DNA of 24,020 bases from Candidatus Parcubacteria bacterium (GTDB lineage Bacteria > Patescibacteriota > Minisyncoccia > Minisyncoccales > JAUWXI01), in the NCBI GenBank assembly GCA_030616435.1, contig JAUWXI010000002.1:1-24020 (forward strand). The letters run 5' to 3'. Shown here piece after piece: positions 7,896 to 15,775 of the stretch. The notes under the pieces are model-generated. The model worked only from the letters and a program-made list of their open reading frames with translations. It was not told the DNA's origin and did no database searches. Made by a program: the position numbers and the translations under genes. Within the stretch, counting starts at the first letter, position 1, and every line of letters starts with the position of its first letter.

Positions 7896-8923
7896 TAGAA
7901 TCCTCTTTTTTTCTTTCTCAATTTCTCAAAAAAATAGGTTGGCCAATACCTCCAAGAAAGAGGTAAATCCTGAGTTTTGACATATTTTTTTTCTCGGCCT
8001 CCAAAACCTTTTTTAAAAAGAGTTAGACCTGCCCAAGGATGACTTTTCTCACCTGTGGAGACTACTCCCCAAAAATTGTAGAGATAACAGTCTCGTCTCT
8101 TAGCCTCTCTTATTGCTTCCCATTGTAAAAGATAGCTAACCGGAATTTTAGGATGTTTTAATAAGGAGGCACCGTGATGATAAAAAGCGATACCTTGCCA
8201 GAAAACAACTACAGCAGAAGCCAAAACTTCATTTTTATATTTCCCAATAAATAGAACTATTTGATTATCTGGTAAAAAACTCAAAAATTCATTTCTTAAA
8301 TAATCCAAGGAAAATGGTATAAAGTGGTGGCGTTTTACTGTTTCTTGATAGAGCTTGTTAAAAACTTCTAAATCTTTTAGATCCTGGCTTTGAAAAATCT
8401 TGAGGTCTTTATTCTTCAGCCCTTGGCGGATTAAATAGCGAGTAGTTTTCCGCATTTGCATTAAGATTTCTTTTTCAGAAGATGTAATATCCAAAACCCA
8501 AGTCAACTCAGGATGAATGTGAATAGGAGCTTTTCTAAATCCCAAATTTTTGAAAATTTCGTGATTCTCTTCATTTCTCTCCCAAACTGGGGCTATCTTG
8601 ATAGAACTCGCTTTTTCTTCTTTAGTAATCTCTTTTAATTTTTTTAAAATTGCTTTTAATATTTTTGACCTTTGAGCTTTAAGATTTGAGATTGTTATAG
8701 GGCCATGAGGCAAAAGCAAAAAAGTCCCCCTTTTAGCTTTTACTTTTACAACTAAAGCACAAGAAACTAATGAATCGTTTACAAACACTCCTAATCGCCA
8801 GATTCTCTCAAACATTCTTTTATTAAACTCCCCCCAATTCCAGGACTGTAAAAAAGTCTTCTCCTTGCAACCTGAAAGGAAATCCTCCCAAACCTTTTTT
8901 TCTTTAACTTCTAAAATTTCCAT
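7895..8923 (-). CDS. FemAB/FemX-type peptidoglycan aminoacyltransferase (GNAT fold)
   Basis: The 342-residue protein resembles the FemAB family, which adds amino acids from aminoacyl-tRNA to the lipid II stem peptide to make interpeptide bridges. Recognisable parts are FLQSWNWGEFNKRM near the N-terminus, a first GNAT-like half with APVWERN, the family segment MRKTTRYLIRQGLKN near residues 150-165, and the second half with ASAVVVFWQGIAFYHHGAS and LYNFWGV. The related LPXTG-independent GNAT proteins of polysaccharide loci look similar, so the exact acceptor is uncertain. The neighbours ftsQ and the MurF-like ligase support a wall role. There is no good ribosome-binding site next to the ATG, and translation may depend on the upstream aminotransferase gene 25 bases away. 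Confidence 0.82.
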   Translation of the reverse strand: MEILEVKEKKVWEDFLSGCKEKTFLQSWNWGEFNKRMFERIWRLGVFVNDSLVSCALVVKVKAKRGTFLLLPHGPITISNLKAQRSKILKAILKKLKEITKEEKASSIKIAPVWERNEENHEIFKNLGFRKAPIHIHPELTWVLDITSSEKEILMQMRKTTRYLIRQGLKNKDLKIFQSQDLKDLEVFNKLYQETVKRHHFIPFSLDYLRNEFLSFLPDNQIVLFIGKYKNEVLASAVVVFWQGIAFYHHGASLLKHPKIPVSYLLQWEAIREAKRRDCYLYNFWGVVSTGEKSHPWAGLTLFKKGFGGREKKYVKTQDLPLSWRYWPTYFFEKLRKKKRGF

Positions 8924-8940
8924 AATATAATCTCTACAGC

Positions 8941-8964
8941 CCTTGAAATTACTTTGTGATTATA
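8941..8964. repeat. Dispersed 24-bp repeat, degT/femAB copy
   Basis: This matches 20218-20241 at 21 of 24 positions. It covers the last codons of the DegT-family gene and the start of the gap to the FemAB-like gene. On the minus strand it contains TATAAT, but no fitting -35 box was found. Confidence 0.6.
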
Positions 8965-10205
8965 AATTTAGTTATTCTTTGGGCATCTTTTTTCGAAATA
9001 TTGATATGGATTGGTAAATTTAAAATGCTCTTTGCTACTTTCTCGGCTTGAGGGCAAGTACCAAAAGTATAACCCATTTTACCTTGATCTGTATCTGGAG
9101 GAACAATCGGAGTTTTTCTCCAGCCATCATCCAAAAAGATTTTTTGCTTTCTTGCCTGCTTTAAGATTTCATCAGTATCATAATTTTCTATTAAAATAGA
9201 ATATCTCATATAAGTTCTTTCAGGATGTTTTTTTGGCAATACAAATCTTAAATCCTTTAAATTTTTATCGTAAAATCTTGCAATTTCTTTCCGGTGAGTA
9301 TTAAATTTATTTAATTTTTTGAACTGATATAAAGCTAGGAAAGCTAAGGCATTAGGTATCTTTTTTGGAATATAAGATGGCTTCTTCCCTTGCTTTTCTT
9401 TTTTGTGAACTGCTTTTGAAAGGATTTTTAATTTTTGGAAAGCTAATAAAACCCATCTCCCGAGTTCAAAAAAGCTATAAAGAGGAATTATCAAATAATT
9501 TGTCAAAACAGGATGTAATAGTTGTTGAAAAATCCAAAAATTCGAGGGAAAATCAATTTTCTCTTGAAAATCCTCTATCTTTTTTGCCAGAACATCATTA
9601 TTTGTCACCGCTATTCCCCCATAAACAGAGGATATAATTTTGTCACGCCCAAAACTAAAAAAGGAACCTTCCCCAAAAGTGCCAATCTTTTTCCCTTTGT
9701 AAGTAACTCCCAAAGAATGAGCGCAATCTTCAATCAAGACCAAATTGTTTTCTTTGCAAATTTTCAAAATTTCATCCAATTTTGCTGAGTGCCCAAATGT
9801 ATGCTGAATCATCACTACCCTACTCTGCTCCGTAATTTTTCTTTTCAAATCTTTCGGATTCAAATTTAAAGTCTCATCAATATCCACAAAAACCGGCTTT
9901 AAACCCGACCAAATTATTGAGTTTACAGCTGCATTACAAGTAAAGGCCTGAAGTAAAATCTCCTCACCCTTCTTTAAACCCAGACTCTTTAAAATTGCCA
10001 AAAAAGCAGATCTTCCACTATTAAAAGTAATAACGTGTTTTACTCCTAAATATTTCCTAAATTCTTCTTCAAATTCTTTTATTTTTTCTCCCCTTTTCCA
10101 AACTTTTAACTTGAATATTAATTTTAAAGCCAAAAAAATATCATCTTTTTCGGTATTGGGAGAAAGAGAAATAAAAATTGGTTTGAAGTGTTGGAAAAAT
10201 TTCAT
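8949..10205 (-). CDS. DegT/DnrJ/EryC1/StrS-family PLP aminotransferase
   Basis: These PLP enzymes (fold type I) usually transaminate nucleotide-linked keto-sugars to make amino sugars for surface glycans. Visible landmarks are FNSGRSAFLAIL (phosphate-binding region, about residues 61-72), LLQAFTCNAAVNSI, the PLP-stacking Asp in IEDCAHSLG (Asp160) and the presumed Schiff-base lysine in FFSFGRDKIISS (Lys189). The active-site context FGRDK differs from the common FHPTK or FHGTK, so the substrate may be unusual. The 418-residue length is typical to slightly long. It starts five bases after the murF-like stop and precedes the femAB-like gene. The pairing with wall genes suggests an aminosugar or amino-acid precursor for the envelope, which is an inference. 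Confidence 0.85.
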   Translation of the reverse strand: MKFFQHFKPIFISLSPNTEKDDIFLALKLIFKLKVWKRGEKIKEFEEEFRKYLGVKHVITFNSGRSAFLAILKSLGLKKGEEILLQAFTCNAAVNSIIWSGLKPVFVDIDETLNLNPKDLKRKITEQSRVVMIQHTFGHSAKLDEILKICKENNLVLIEDCAHSLGVTYKGKKIGTFGEGSFFSFGRDKIISSVYGGIAVTNNDVLAKKIEDFQEKIDFPSNFWIFQQLLHPVLTNYLIIPLYSFFELGRWVLLAFQKLKILSKAVHKKEKQGKKPSYIPKKIPNALAFLALYQFKKLNKFNTHRKEIARFYDKNLKDLRFVLPKKHPERTYMRYSILIENYDTDEILKQARKQKIFLDDGWRKTPIVPPDTDQGKMGYTFGTCPQAEKVAKSILNLPIHINISKKDAQRITKFIITK

Positions 10206-10209
10206 AAAT

Positions 10210-11952
10210 TTATCTTAGAATCAACTTGTCAATTAATTTCTCCGGTACTCTGCTTTCCAAAAGAATAACATTTTCAGATGTTGCGTAAGGTTTAATTTTC
10301 TCAAAAATTTCTTTTGGATTTTTTAAAAACAAAATGTTTTCTTTTTTCATTCCAGCTTTGGTTGCTCCTTGTTTTATCTCTTTAAATCTATCTTTTGTAG
10401 TAATGATTGCCAAATCGCAAATTTTACCTATTCTCTCCCCTATTCTCTTATGAAACCTTTTTGAAGCTTTACCCAGTTCAATTAAACAGGGCATAACAAT
10501 AATTTTTCTCCCAGAATAAATTTTTAAATAATTAAAGGCGGCTTTAACTCCAGCTGGATTTGCAGAATAAGAATCGTCAACAATAGCTATTCCTCCGATT
10601 CCCTTTTTCAGCTCCATTGTTTTTGGAAAAGGTTTTATCTTCTGGCAGACCTCAGAAATTTCCTTTAAATTCATTCCTAATTCTTTTGCTATGATAACAG
10701 CTCCTAAAATATTTGAAACATTGTGAGCCCCAAAAAGATTGAATCCAAAATCGGCTAAATCTCTATCCTTTGAGAAGACACTAAAAGAGATGAAATTCTC
10801 TCTAACTTTAACATTTTCGGCCCAAATATCTGATGATACATTTTTTACGATCCTGGAAAAGGCATTATAGAGCTTTTTTCTCTTTTTTGTCCTTTTGTAG
10901 AGTTCAAAACAATATTCGTCGTTCCCATTAAATATTGCTAAGCCATCTTCTGGCAAGCTTTCAACCAACTCATACTTTGTCTTAATAATATTTTCTTGGG
11001 AGCCAAAAGTGGCCATATGCTGTTCATTGATGCCAGTTAAAATCCCAATTTTTGGCTTTGCTATATCACAAAGCAATTTTATCCCTCCTCTATTATAAGC
11101 TCCCATCTCTGCAATAAAGATTTCATGCTGAGGTTCAAGATCATTTAAAATACATTGAGAAATCCCTACTTCTGAATTCTGATGTTCTTTTGTTTTCAAA
11201 ACTTTCTTTTTACCATATTTTGAAGCCAAAATTTTATACAAGAATTCTTTGGTTGAAGTTTTTCCGTAAGAACCTGTAATTCCAATAACCAAAAGATTTT
11301 TGAATTTTTCCCTTTTCCTTTTGGCCTTTTTAATTATGAGTTGATTTCTTAGAAGAACAGTTAGAGGCTGGAAAGAAAGGACAATTAAGGAAGTAATGAG
11401 GGGAGTGAAAATATCAAAAACTAAAAGCCAAAAAGAAGAATCAAAAAGAAGAGTAATTTGAGGAAAAGCAAAAAGAGTGGTAAAGAAAGGGACATCGGAG
11501 AAATTATAAAATAAAAAGACTGCCGCGACGAAGAGATTCACTAAAATAAGAACTACAGTTTTTTTAGTTAAAACTGGCTTCTTTATTTTTTTTCTGAAAA
11601 TATCTCCGAAAGCTTTAATTGATTCCAGAAAATACAGAACCAATACAAGGTAAGGAAAACACGCCAAATACAAAAATGAAGTCTGGGTTATTGCTTGATA
11701 TCGATTAGCAGTAAACCAGAATAATAAGCGATCAGTCTCAGTTGCAAGAATTAAAACTGTAAAAAGCAAAAGAATTTTCAAAAAGAGGAGCCAATCCAGA
11801 AAAAGTCGCTTTCCTTTTTCAGTCCGAAAGTGATCTAAAAACCGACCAACATGATATTCTTTTAACTGCCAGAGATAAAGATAAAATAAAACGAATTTTG
11901 TAGTCCGGATAGACCAAAATATGGCTAAAAATATGATTAGAAGAGAAAGCAT
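10210..11952 (-). CDS. Membrane-anchored Mur ligase, MurF-like
   Basis: The C-terminal 360 residues are a Mur ligase that would join a D-Ala-D-Ala-type dipeptide to the UDP-MurNAc peptide using ATP. Visible motifs are the P-loop GITGSYGKTSTKEF (about 224-237), the NSEVGIS segment (259-265), AEMGAYNRGGI (281-291), the INEQH segment (308-312) and, in the C-terminal domain, DDSYSANPAGVKAAF, which is characteristic of MurF. Instead of the MurF N-terminal UDP-substrate domain there are about 200 hydrophobic residues with roughly five or six membrane helices (around 2-20, 57-70, 91-110, 132-150 and 172-196). The enzyme is therefore probably an integral membrane protein. It follows the hydrolase gene by one base and precedes the DegT gene by four. 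Confidence 0.85.
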   Translation of the reverse strand: MLSLLIIFLAIFWSIRTTKFVLFYLYLWQLKEYHVGRFLDHFRTEKGKRLFLDWLLFLKILLLFTVLILATETDRLLFWFTANRYQAITQTSFLYLACFPYLVLVLYFLESIKAFGDIFRKKIKKPVLTKKTVVLILVNLFVAAVFLFYNFSDVPFFTTLFAFPQITLLFDSSFWLLVFDIFTPLITSLIVLSFQPLTVLLRNQLIIKKAKRKREKFKNLLVIGITGSYGKTSTKEFLYKILASKYGKKKVLKTKEHQNSEVGISQCILNDLEPQHEIFIAEMGAYNRGGIKLLCDIAKPKIGILTGINEQHMATFGSQENIIKTKYELVESLPEDGLAIFNGNDEYCFELYKRTKKRKKLYNAFSRIVKNVSSDIWAENVKVRENFISFSVFSKDRDLADFGFNLFGAHNVSNILGAVIIAKELGMNLKEISEVCQKIKPFPKTMELKKGIGGIAIVDDSYSANPAGVKAAFNYLKIYSGRKIIVMPCLIELGKASKRFHKRIGERIGKICDLAIITTKDRFKEIKQGATKAGMKKENILFLKNPKEIFEKIKPYATSENVILLESRVPEKLIDKLILR

Positions 11953-11953
11953 T

Positions 11954-12652
11954 TTATTTTTCTACTCGAGGAATAAAATCTCTAATAAATTTTACTAATT
12001 CTTCTGGATGAGTTAAATTAACCTCGTGGCCTGCTTTAGAAATAATTTCTAAGGTTGAGACTGGGATTTCTTTATTTATAAGATAGGCATTGTTCAAGGG
12101 CGTAATTTTGTCTTTTTGACCCCACAAAATCAAAGTGGGAATTTTGATTTTAGAAAGATAAGAAGTTAAATCCTCTGCAACAACTTTCTTGAATGTTTCT
12201 TTCATAACTCCCTTTGCCTCCAAATAGTCTGTTTTTCTTAAGACAAATTTATAAAAAAGCTTCCTGAGAAAATAATAACCTGGAAGAAAGGAAAATTTTT
12301 TAAAAAGAGGGGCTATTTTTGAAATTAAAGGTTTTCCTTTTCTTATCCCAGCAGCTGAAACTAAAATTAGACCTTTTAATTTTTCAGGATATTTCACAGT
12401 AAACTTGATAGCAATTCTCCCCCCAAAAGAATGGCCCAATAAAAAAAACGGTTCAGAGAACCCATCACAAAAATCTTTGAGCCAGTTAATATAATTATCT
12501 AGATTCCATGGCAGTTTTAATTCGTTTACTTTTTTGAAACCTGGTAAATCCGGAACAATTACTTCCAGCTCTTCTTTCTCAAGGAGCTCTTTTACTTTCT
12601 GCCACTTTTCTTTTGAACTCTGCCAACCGTGCAAAACAATCAATTTTTTCAT
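11954..12652 (-). CDS. Alpha/beta hydrolase
   Basis: This is a 232-residue alpha/beta-hydrolase-fold enzyme. The N-terminal strand and oxyanion region read LIVLHGWQSSKEKW. The nucleophile elbow is LLGHSFGGRIAI, with Ser as nucleophile at about residue 95. The acid residue is likely the Asp of LILWGQKDKITP and the catalytic His is in SKAGHEVNLTHPEEL. All three triad members can be placed, so it is likely an active esterase, lipase or C-C hydrolase, but the substrate cannot be inferred. Its ATG overlaps the serS stop (ATGA) and it is followed by the MurF-like gene after one base, so it belongs to the serS-ftsQ transcription unit. Confidence 0.85.
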   Translation of the reverse strand: MKKLIVLHGWQSSKEKWQKVKELLEKEELEVIVPDLPGFKKVNELKLPWNLDNYINWLKDFCDGFSEPFFLLGHSFGGRIAIKFTVKYPEKLKGLILVSAAGIRKGKPLISKIAPLFKKFSFLPGYYFLRKLFYKFVLRKTDYLEAKGVMKETFKKVVAEDLTSYLSKIKIPTLILWGQKDKITPLNNAYLINKEIPVSTLEIISKAGHEVNLTHPEELVKFIRDFIPRVEK

Positions 12653-13893
12653 CTTTTAATCAGTTTAAAACCCAAATATTTTTGCAAGATTTTTGGAACC
12701 TTTACGCTCCCATCTTTTTGTTGATAATTTTCAATAATAGGAATTAAAATTCTTGGCACAGCAATAGCGGTTTGATTCAATGAGTGTGCAAAGTTAAGAT
12801 TACCTTTTTTATCTCTATAACGAGTATTCAAGCGTCGGGTCTGGAAGTCAAAAAGATAAGAATCAGAATGGGTTTCACGATATTTATCTTGAGAAGGAAC
12901 CCAAGCCTCGATATCATATCTTTTGACCTGGCCATCAGCTAATTCTCCAGCGCAAACATTAACTACCCTATAGGGCAATTTCAGGGCCTGCATAAATTCT
13001 TCAGAATTTTTGAGAAGTTCCTCATGCCATTTTACAGACTCTTTTTCATCACTTTTGCAAATGATGACTTGTTCTGTTTGCCAAAACTCATGAACCCGCA
13101 TAATCCCTTTTACATCTCGGCCATAGCTTCCTACTTCCTTCCGAAAAGCCACCGAAATACCAACCATTTTTATTGGTAAATCTTTCTCATCCAAAATCTC
13201 ATTGGCATAATAAGCCATCAAAGGCACCTCGGTAGTCCCGGCTAGGAAAAGGTCATCGTCAACTTTATAAGCGTCTTCCCTGCCGCTGGGAAACATTCCG
13301 GTTCCAACCATAGCAAGCTCTTTCACCATTGATGTTGGCCTAAAAAGGGTGAATCCTTTTTTAACCAGCTCATTTAATGTCCAGCGCAAAAGGGCTTGTT
13401 CAAGTAAAACGGCTTCATTTTTAATTACATATTGTCTAAAGCCACCTATTTTAGCTCCTCTTTTAAGGTCCAAAAGATCTAAATCCTTCATTAAAGTAAT
13501 ATAGTTTTTTACCTCAAAATCAAATTTTGGCAGCTTTCCCCAGAATTTAACTGGGACATTATCTTCTTCTGTTTTTCCCTCTGGAACATCAGAAGCTGGA
13601 GGAATTGGCACTCGAAGCATTAAATCATTGAATTCTTCTTCTATCTGTCCCAAACTCCTTTCTAGGCCTTTAAGCTCGGCCTTGATTTTTCTTCCTTCTT
13701 CTATCATCTCTGTGGTAGGCTTTTCAGCAGAGATAATATTTATTCTATGCCGAAGCTCCTCGATTTTCTGTAAAAGCTCTTTTCTTTTTTTATCAATGTC
13801 TAAAAGCCTATCAATATCAACCTTGACTTGCTTTTTCCTACAACCCTCTTTAATGATTTTGGGGGTTTGACGGATGAATTTTATGTCTAACAT
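12649..13893 (-). CDS. serS: Serine-tRNA ligase
   Basis: SerRS is a class II synthetase that charges tRNA-Ser and binds the long variable arm of its tRNA through an N-terminal coiled coil. Here the coiled coil covers about residues 27-100 (rich in KRKELLQKIEELR-type heptads). The catalytic core has GTTEVPLMAYYANE, motif 2 in SVAFRKEVGSYGRDVKGIMRVHEF and motif 3 near the C-terminus in HSLNQTAIAVPRILIPIIEN. The length of 414 residues is normal. It is the first gene of a leftward unit and is preceded by one copy of a 47-bp repeat and by AAGGAAC about a dozen bases before the ATG. Confidence 0.96.
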   Translation of the reverse strand: MLDIKFIRQTPKIIKEGCRKKQVKVDIDRLLDIDKKRKELLQKIEELRHRINIISAEKPTTEMIEEGRKIKAELKGLERSLGQIEEEFNDLMLRVPIPPASDVPEGKTEEDNVPVKFWGKLPKFDFEVKNYITLMKDLDLLDLKRGAKIGGFRQYVIKNEAVLLEQALLRWTLNELVKKGFTLFRPTSMVKELAMVGTGMFPSGREDAYKVDDDLFLAGTTEVPLMAYYANEILDEKDLPIKMVGISVAFRKEVGSYGRDVKGIMRVHEFWQTEQVIICKSDEKESVKWHEELLKNSEEFMQALKLPYRVVNVCAGELADGQVKRYDIEAWVPSQDKYRETHSDSYLFDFQTRRLNTRYRDKKGNLNFAHSLNQTAIAVPRILIPIIENYQQKDGSVKVPKILQKYLGFKLIKR

Positions 13894-13908
13894 ATTTACG
13901 AAGTTCCT

Positions 13909-13955
13909 TTAATATATCTTAAAACAAAAAACTCAATCTTTAAAGTATAGAGAAA
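13909..13955 (-). repeat. 47-bp direct repeat, copy A (upstream of serS)
   Basis: An exact 47-base match to 14292-14338 in the same orientation. It lies between the terminator of the 63-residue gene and the serS start. On the minus strand it contains TTGAGT and, 16 bases on, TATTAA, a possible weak promoter. The neighbouring terminator regions are also similar (both contain TTGTTAAAGG just upstream of the hairpin), so the whole spacer of about 110 bases was probably duplicated. Confidence 0.9.
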
Positions 13956-13956
13956 A

Positions 13957-13977
13957 TCCCCAGGAACTTCCTGAGGA
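13957..13977 (-). terminator. Rho-independent terminator of the 63-residue gene
   Basis: On the minus strand TCCTCAGGAA-G-TTCCTGGGGA gives a stem of eight to ten pairs with one G-U, followed by TTTTCT. It lies about 35 bases after the stop at 14012. The T-run is short, but its position and the stronger homologue at 14353-14377 support the call. Confidence 0.65.
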
Positions 13978-14011
13978 CTTTAGGCAAAACCCTTTAACAA
14001 CTTATCCAGAT

Positions 14012-14203
14012 TTATTTTTTCTGTTGCTTTTTTGAACTCTCTTTTTCTTTCTCTTTCTTTCTACTTTTTTCTTTTTTATATTTTTCAATAGCCTGTTCTA
14101 TTTTGTTCATAGCTTCAACATCAAGGCGGTAAGAAAAAGGATGCCGCTCTTCCCAAGTTAAATCTGTTGGGCATGGTTTTCCAGTTTTAAAATATCTTGC
14201 CAT
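14012..14203 (-). CDS. Small basic protein of unknown function
   Basis: The 63-residue protein is not one I recognise. The first 30 residues contain KTGKPCPTDLTWEERHPFSY, followed by a short helix (VEAMNKIEQAIEKYKKEK) and a highly charged lysine/glutamate tail ending KKQQKK. Such a tail suggests RNA or ribosome association, but this is only a guess. The coding call is supported by an excellent ribosome-binding site (AGGGAGGTG five bases before the ATG), a terminator downstream and a separate leader of about 90 bases upstream. It therefore looks like a monocistronic gene rather than a chance frame. No membrane segment or signal peptide is present. Confidence 0.7.
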   Translation of the reverse strand: MARYFKTGKPCPTDLTWEERHPFSYRLDVEAMNKIEQAIEKYKKEKSRKKEKEKESSKKQQKK

Positions 14204-14291
14204 ATTTGCACCTCCCTTATTATTTTTTAGAAGAACTATAATTCTCCCGAGTGACGAATGAATTTTATATCTTATATTTTATACTTTATAC

Positions 14292-14338
14292 TTAATATAT
14301 CTTAAAACAAAAAACTCAATCTTTAAAGTATAGAGAAA
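14292..14338 (-). repeat. 47-bp direct repeat, copy B
   Basis: Identical over 47 bases to 13909-13955 and in the same orientation. It lies just after the terminator of the 101-residue gene and begins the leader region of the 63-residue gene. Between this copy and that gene's ATG the sequence holds several overlapping TATAAA/TATAAG-like motifs. Confidence 0.9.
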
Positions 14339-14339
14339 T

Positions 14340-14380
14340 TAAAAAAAGAAGAAGCCCTCAAAAACTTTCTGAGGGCTCAA
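14340..14380 (-). terminator. Rho-independent terminator of the 101-residue gene
   Basis: On the minus strand AGCCCTCA and TGAGGGCT form an eight-base-pair stem (14353-14377) with a nine-base loop, followed by TTCTTCTTTTTTT. It lies about 22 bases after the stop codon at 14400. This is the clearest intrinsic terminator in the window. Confidence 0.9.
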
Positions 14381-14399
14381 GAAAAAATCCTTTAACAAT

Positions 14400-14705
14400 T
14401 TATCCAACCACTTCAAGGATTTCATCCCTTTCATCCTTTTGAGGCCGCATAATTATCTTAATCACCTTAGTCCCTGCCTCCTGGTTTAACTTAGGTGTCA
14501 TGAAAGGTTGCACTTTTTGAGCAACAGTGACAACTATCTTAGCTTCATATAGAGAAGCTATTTTAGCTACTTCTCCTTCTAAAGGTTCATCAATAACTAA
14601 TCTATCAGCTTCTGTCGGATCTACAACTTGGTGTCCGCGCTTCTTGATTTCCTCCTGGAGCAAAGTTTTAAAAGCCTCACTTCTCGAAAAGATTGCAATT
14701 TTCAT
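14400..14705 (-). CDS. Hypothetical protein, alpha/beta (response-regulator-like) pattern
   Basis: The 101-residue protein is not recognised. The start MKIAIFSRSEAFKTLLQEEI and the following alternation of hydrophobic strands (RLVIDEP, KIVVTV, KVIKIIMRP) and helices suggest a small Rossmann-like or receiver-like fold. Receiver phosphoacceptor residues are not convincingly placed. A strong terminator follows. The ATG directly abuts the 24-bp inverted repeat at 14706-14729, so the original promoter and leader have been replaced by the end of the neighbouring mobile element. That end carries TATATA six bases before the ATG. The gene may have lost N-terminal codons in the insertion; the conserved-looking MKIAIF start argues that it did not. 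Confidence 0.65.
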   Translation of the reverse strand: MKIAIFSRSEAFKTLLQEEIKKRGHQVVDPTEADRLVIDEPLEGEVAKIASLYEAKIVVTVAQKVQPFMTPKLNQEAGTKVIKIIMRPQKDERDEILEVVG

Positions 14706-14729
14706 GGGAACTATATACTTAATTACCCT
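14706..14729 (-). repeat. Terminal inverted repeat, left copy (24 bp)
   Basis: The plus strand begins GGGAACTATATACTTAAT and ends TACCCT. It is the exact reverse complement of 17034-17057. On the minus strand it contains TATATA six bases before the ATG of the 101-residue gene, so the repeat could act as an outward promoter. Confidence 0.85.
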
Positions 14730-14773
14730 GAGGATTTTCCTTCTCTTTCTCTTTTTTTAGAGTTTTTTTGTCT

Positions 14774-15769
14774 TTATACTTTGAGCGCCCGATTGCGCCA
14801 AGAACTTGTCTGAAGGGCGCTTTTATTGGCTTGTGTTTTTTTGATGGTCTGCCTTTTTTCATAGTTTATTTTGGGGGCTACCTTTCCAGTAAGCCCGTTA
14901 TAAGATAGATTACCACGTTTTGAGATTTCTTGCACGATTTCCATAAACTTTTCGTCCATTTCGGTCGTCCGAGCGTTGAAGCGAAAAACGAATTCATCTA
15001 TATAGCGCTGCAGATGCTTCCTGCTCATCGAATGATACGTGCCGTGATATCCTCTTTTAAATAAGGCCCAAAAACTTTCGATAGAATTAGTATGTATTTC
15101 ACCTTTAACCCATTGCTTTTGAGAATGTTTTACGCCACCCCGACGATAACCGAATCTGGGAAGTTTTTTATAAACGCTTGCTTCGTCCGTCATTATAAAA
15201 GCACTGGGGTCTATATTCTTTTTAATTTCATTAAAAATTATGTGGGTCTCACGTGATTCAATCTGGAAAGCTTTTATTTTGCCTTTTCTCTCTGTCATTC
15301 CCATTACAGGGATTTTATTTTTGAACCCCTGTTTACGATTATGCTTACCTCCAAGATAGGTTTCATCCACTTCCACTGTGCCGAATAATTTACCATCATT
15401 CTGCTTCATCGCTTCCCTAATTCTGTGGTCCATAAACCACGCCGTCTTTTGGCTAACACCGCATTGCTCTGAAAGCTCAATAGAAGAAATCCCTTTCTTA
15501 CTTGTTGTAAGTAGGTAGATAGCAATAAACCATTTTTGAAGAGGAAGCTTACTTTCACCAAAAATCGTCCCCGTCTTAATGGTAAAATCCTTTTTACATT
15601 TAACACAACGATAGCGCTTTCCGTCTGAGAAACGCAAAATCTTGCTATGGCCACAATGAGGGCAATAATCTCCCTTCTTGAAACGAATGGCTTCAAAGTA
15701 TTTTCGACATTTTACTTCTTGGTTGAACAACTGTGTGAACTCGGTTAGATTTTTGAATTTGGTTTTCAT
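14774..15769 (-). CDS. IS1595-family (ISXO2-like) transposase
   Basis: The 331-residue protein has the IS1595 layout. An N-terminal zinc ribbon is present (CPHCGHSKILRF, then YRCVKCKKDF, about residues 37-60). A helix-turn-helix follows (GISSIELSEQCGVSQKTAWFM, about 94-114). The DDE-type catalytic domain has VEVDETYLGGK for the first Asp, IMTDEASVYK for the second and HTNSIESFWALFKRG for the final acidic residue, followed by HLQRYIDEFVFRFN. All catalytic residues are present and the frame is intact, so the enzyme may be active. The last 30 or so residues after the conserved core are basic and end over a palindromic sequence. A perfect consensus promoter lies directly upstream, with no Shine-Dalgarno. 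Confidence 0.93.
   Translation of the reverse strand: MKTKFKNLTEFTQLFNQEVKCRKYFEAIRFKKGDYCPHCGHSKILRFSDGKRYRCVKCKKDFTIKTGTIFGESKLPLQKWFIAIYLLTTSKKGISSIELSEQCGVSQKTAWFMDHRIREAMKQNDGKLFGTVEVDETYLGGKHNRKQGFKNKIPVMGMTERKGKIKAFQIESRETHIIFNEIKKNIDPSAFIMTDEASVYKKLPRFGYRRGGVKHSQKQWVKGEIHTNSIESFWALFKRGYHGTYHSMSRKHLQRYIDEFVFRFNARTTEMDEKFMEIVQEISKRGNLSYNGLTGKVAPKINYEKRQTIKKTQANKSALQTSSWRNRALKV
14784..14821. repeat. Palindromic GC-rich segment in the transposase 3' end
   Basis: AGCGCCC at 14784-14790 and GGGCGCT at 14815-14821 are exact inverted repeats separated by 24 bases, with a further internal GCGCC. It stands out from the AT-rich surroundings and encodes the last residues of the transposase (around TSSWRNRALKV). 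It could be a transcript-end hairpin or a small palindromic repeat. Confidence 0.6.
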
Positions 15770-15775
15770 ACCTTA

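Noticed and set aside
9365..9788. Overlapping plus-strand frames opposite the DegT-family gene
   Set aside because: They are shadows of a conserved coding region with no motifs of their own.
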